A stretch of DNA of 31,515 bases from DATBLQ01 sp036555325 (lineage in GTDB: Bacteria; Pseudomonadota; Alphaproteobacteria; Rhizobiales; Aestuariivirgaceae): positions 1-31,515 of the forward strand of contig DATBLQ010000024.1 of assembly GCA_036555325.1 (NCBI GenBank), written 5' to 3'. How positions within the stretch are numbered: the first letter of the stretch is position 1; the number at the start of each line of letters is the position of its first letter. The position numbers were made by a program, and so were the translations under genes. Shown here piece by piece: positions 30,442 through 31,515 of this stretch. The notes below the pieces were generated by a model. It did not search any database, was not told where the DNA came from, and saw nothing but the letters and a program-made list of their open reading frames with translations.

Positions 30442-31374
30442 ATGCGAGCGATGACACGATATGTAATCGCTGCGATCGTGTTCTGGTGTTTGGCCACGGT
30501 CCCCTTCCTGGCCGACTATTTCGATCAATCATATCTGATCAGCCTTACAACCAGAATCATGATTTTCGCCCTCGCCGCGGTGACCCTCGATTTCATTCTT
30601 GGAATAGGCGGATTGGTCAGTCTCGGGCATGCAGCATTCATCGGCATAGGCACATACACCGTTGCCATTTTCTCGAAGTACGGCGTGACCGACCTTCTCG
30701 TTATTATTCCTGTAGCTGTTCTGGCAAGCGGCCTCTTCGCATTGATCACCGGTGCCTTGGCGCTCAAGACACGGGGGATCAATTTCATCATGATAACGCT
30801 TGCCTTTGCGCAGATGCTCTACTTTGGCACGACGAGCTTCTCCGCACTGGGAGGCGATGATGGATTTTCGTTGTCTATGCGAGGCACGGTTTTTGGCATG
30901 CCGCTTCTGGACAACCATTTAGGACTATTTTGGACCAGTTTTGTGCTGCTGGCGCTCACCTATGTGATTTTTCAAACTCTCGCACTATCGAGCTTCGGAC
31001 GGGCGCTTGGGGCCCTGAAGCAAAACAGTGAAAAAATGGAGTCACTCGGCGTAGGTCGGCGGCAGCTACAGCTAAGAGCCTATGTGATCTCAGGCTCGCT
31101 TTGCGCGATTTCGGGAGTATTGCTTGCCAACCTTTCCGGTTTCGTCAGTCCATCCTCGCTTGCCTGGCAGCGATCGGGTGATTTGGTAATCATGTCCGTG
31201 GTGGGCGGACAGGGAACGATCATAGGTGCGGTGATCGGTGCGATAGGTTTTCTGGGCCTTGAAGAATATTTGTCGCAACTCATCGAATACTGGCGTCTCA
31301 TCCTCGGGCCTATCGCCATCCTGATTGCTCTCTTTCTCAACCATTCTGCCGGGTCTTCGCGTCGCCATGGTTGA
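30442..31374 (+). CDS. livM: Branched-chain-type ABC transporter permease (LivM-like)
   Basis: The ATG follows the livH stop with no base between (TAG-ATG). The 310-residue protein has about eight to ten membrane segments and the LivM marks LDFILGIGGLVSLGHAAFIGIGTY (about 50-73), LKTRGINFIMITLAFAQML, and the coupling loop LGALKQNSEKMESLGV followed by LRAYVISGSLCAISGVL. VVGGQGTIIGAVIGA is the usual segment near the end. It pairs with LivH. The last eight bases overlap the start of the next ATPase gene, a sign of coupled translation. Confidence 0.94.
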   Translation: MRAMTRYVIAAIVFWCLATVPFLADYFDQSYLISLTTRIMIFALAAVTLDFILGIGGLVSLGHAAFIGIGTYTVAIFSKYGVTDLLVIIPVAVLASGLFALITGALALKTRGINFIMITLAFAQMLYFGTTSFSALGGDDGFSLSMRGTVFGMPLLDNHLGLFWTSFVLLALTYVIFQTLALSSFGRALGALKQNSEKMESLGVGRRQLQLRAYVISGSLCAISGVLLANLSGFVSPSSLAWQRSGDLVIMSVVGGQGTIIGAVIGAIGFLGLEEYLSQLIEYWRLILGPIAILIALFLNHSAGSSRRHG

Positions 31375-31515
31375 GCCGATCCTGAAAACAGAAAATTTGT
31401 GGAAGCGCTTTGGATCGCTGGTCGTCGCCGAAGATGTGTCGGTTGATTTGAAGCCAAATGAGATCCATGCCCTGATCGGGCCGAATGGTGCCGGCAAGAC
31501 GACTCTGGTCGGACT
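31367..31515 (+). CDS. livG: ABC transporter ATP-binding protein (LivG-like), cut by window edge
   Basis: The first 49 codons are present. It starts MVEPILKTENLWKRFGSL and reaches the Walker A loop GPNGAGKTT at residues 38-46, the phosphate-binding site of ABC ATPases. The ATG lies inside the end of livM (8-base overlap). Its position after the two permease genes, and the IHALIGPNGAGKT context, fit LivG, with LivF expected next. Only the first 149 bases are visible. Confidence 0.93.
   Translation, partial: MVEPILKTENLWKRFGSLVVAEDVSVDLKPNEIHALIGPNGAGKTTLVG

Overview
The window looks like chromosomal DNA from an alphaproteobacterium of the order Rhizobiales, most likely Mesorhizobium or a close relative in the Phyllobacteriaceae. 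The support is the gene content: homospermidine synthase, an Omp31/RopB-like outer-membrane barrel, a rhizobial-type isocitrate lyase, a DUF768-like small protein, a KGG-repeat stress protein and sites of the form GGAAC-N18-TT, the promoter type read by the general-stress sigma factor RpoE2/EcfG. The genus is an inference. I see no rRNA, tRNA, CRISPR array, transposase or integrase.

Layout. 1-339 (-) is the start of an MlaC-like lipid-transport protein. 481-837 (+) is a class III adenylate cyclase reduced to its cyclase core joined to its extreme C-terminus. 862-3116 (-) is a coupled pair: a FAD amine/amino-acid oxidoreductase and a 3-hydroxyacyl-CoA-dehydrogenase-type enzyme. 3190-6893 holds dodecin, a candidate small RNA, a small secreted protein, a DHFR/RibD-like reductase, a DUF2059 protein, an L,D-transpeptidase and a 73-residue helical protein. 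7042-11279 holds an MFS transporter, a GNAT acetyltransferase, an SDR with altered catalytic residues, a 47-residue protein, an orphan Flp pilin, a DUF768-like protein and a small ORF directly behind aceA. 11281-16122 holds isocitrate lyase, a TMEM175-type channel protein, an MBL-hydrolase/PAS pair, a DUF2905 protein and a second MFS transporter.

16226-23546 is a mosaic of short, mostly single-gene units. It has several small secreted proteins rich in His, Arg, Tyr and Asp, a glutathione S-transferase, a Spy/CpxP-like periplasmic protein, a GNAT enzyme, a CapA-family protein, an outer-membrane barrel and a KGG-repeat protein. Many products are exported or stress-linked, and some genes have candidate EcfG promoters, so this part reads as an envelope and general-stress accessory region.

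24122-31515 (+) is one co-directional run: homospermidine synthase, an LDH2-type dehydrogenase, a TPR-sulfotransferase fusion, then a LIV-type ABC importer (binding protein, LivH, LivM and the start of LivG, cut by the window edge). Gaps are 3, 79, 99, 13 and 0 bases, then an 8-base overlap. This looks like a polyamine-centred operon and is the best candidate for an undescribed pathway. The strongest other leads are the candidate small RNA at about 3504-3572, the HGWHCGK-motif secreted protein family, and the GGAAC-N18-TT sites.
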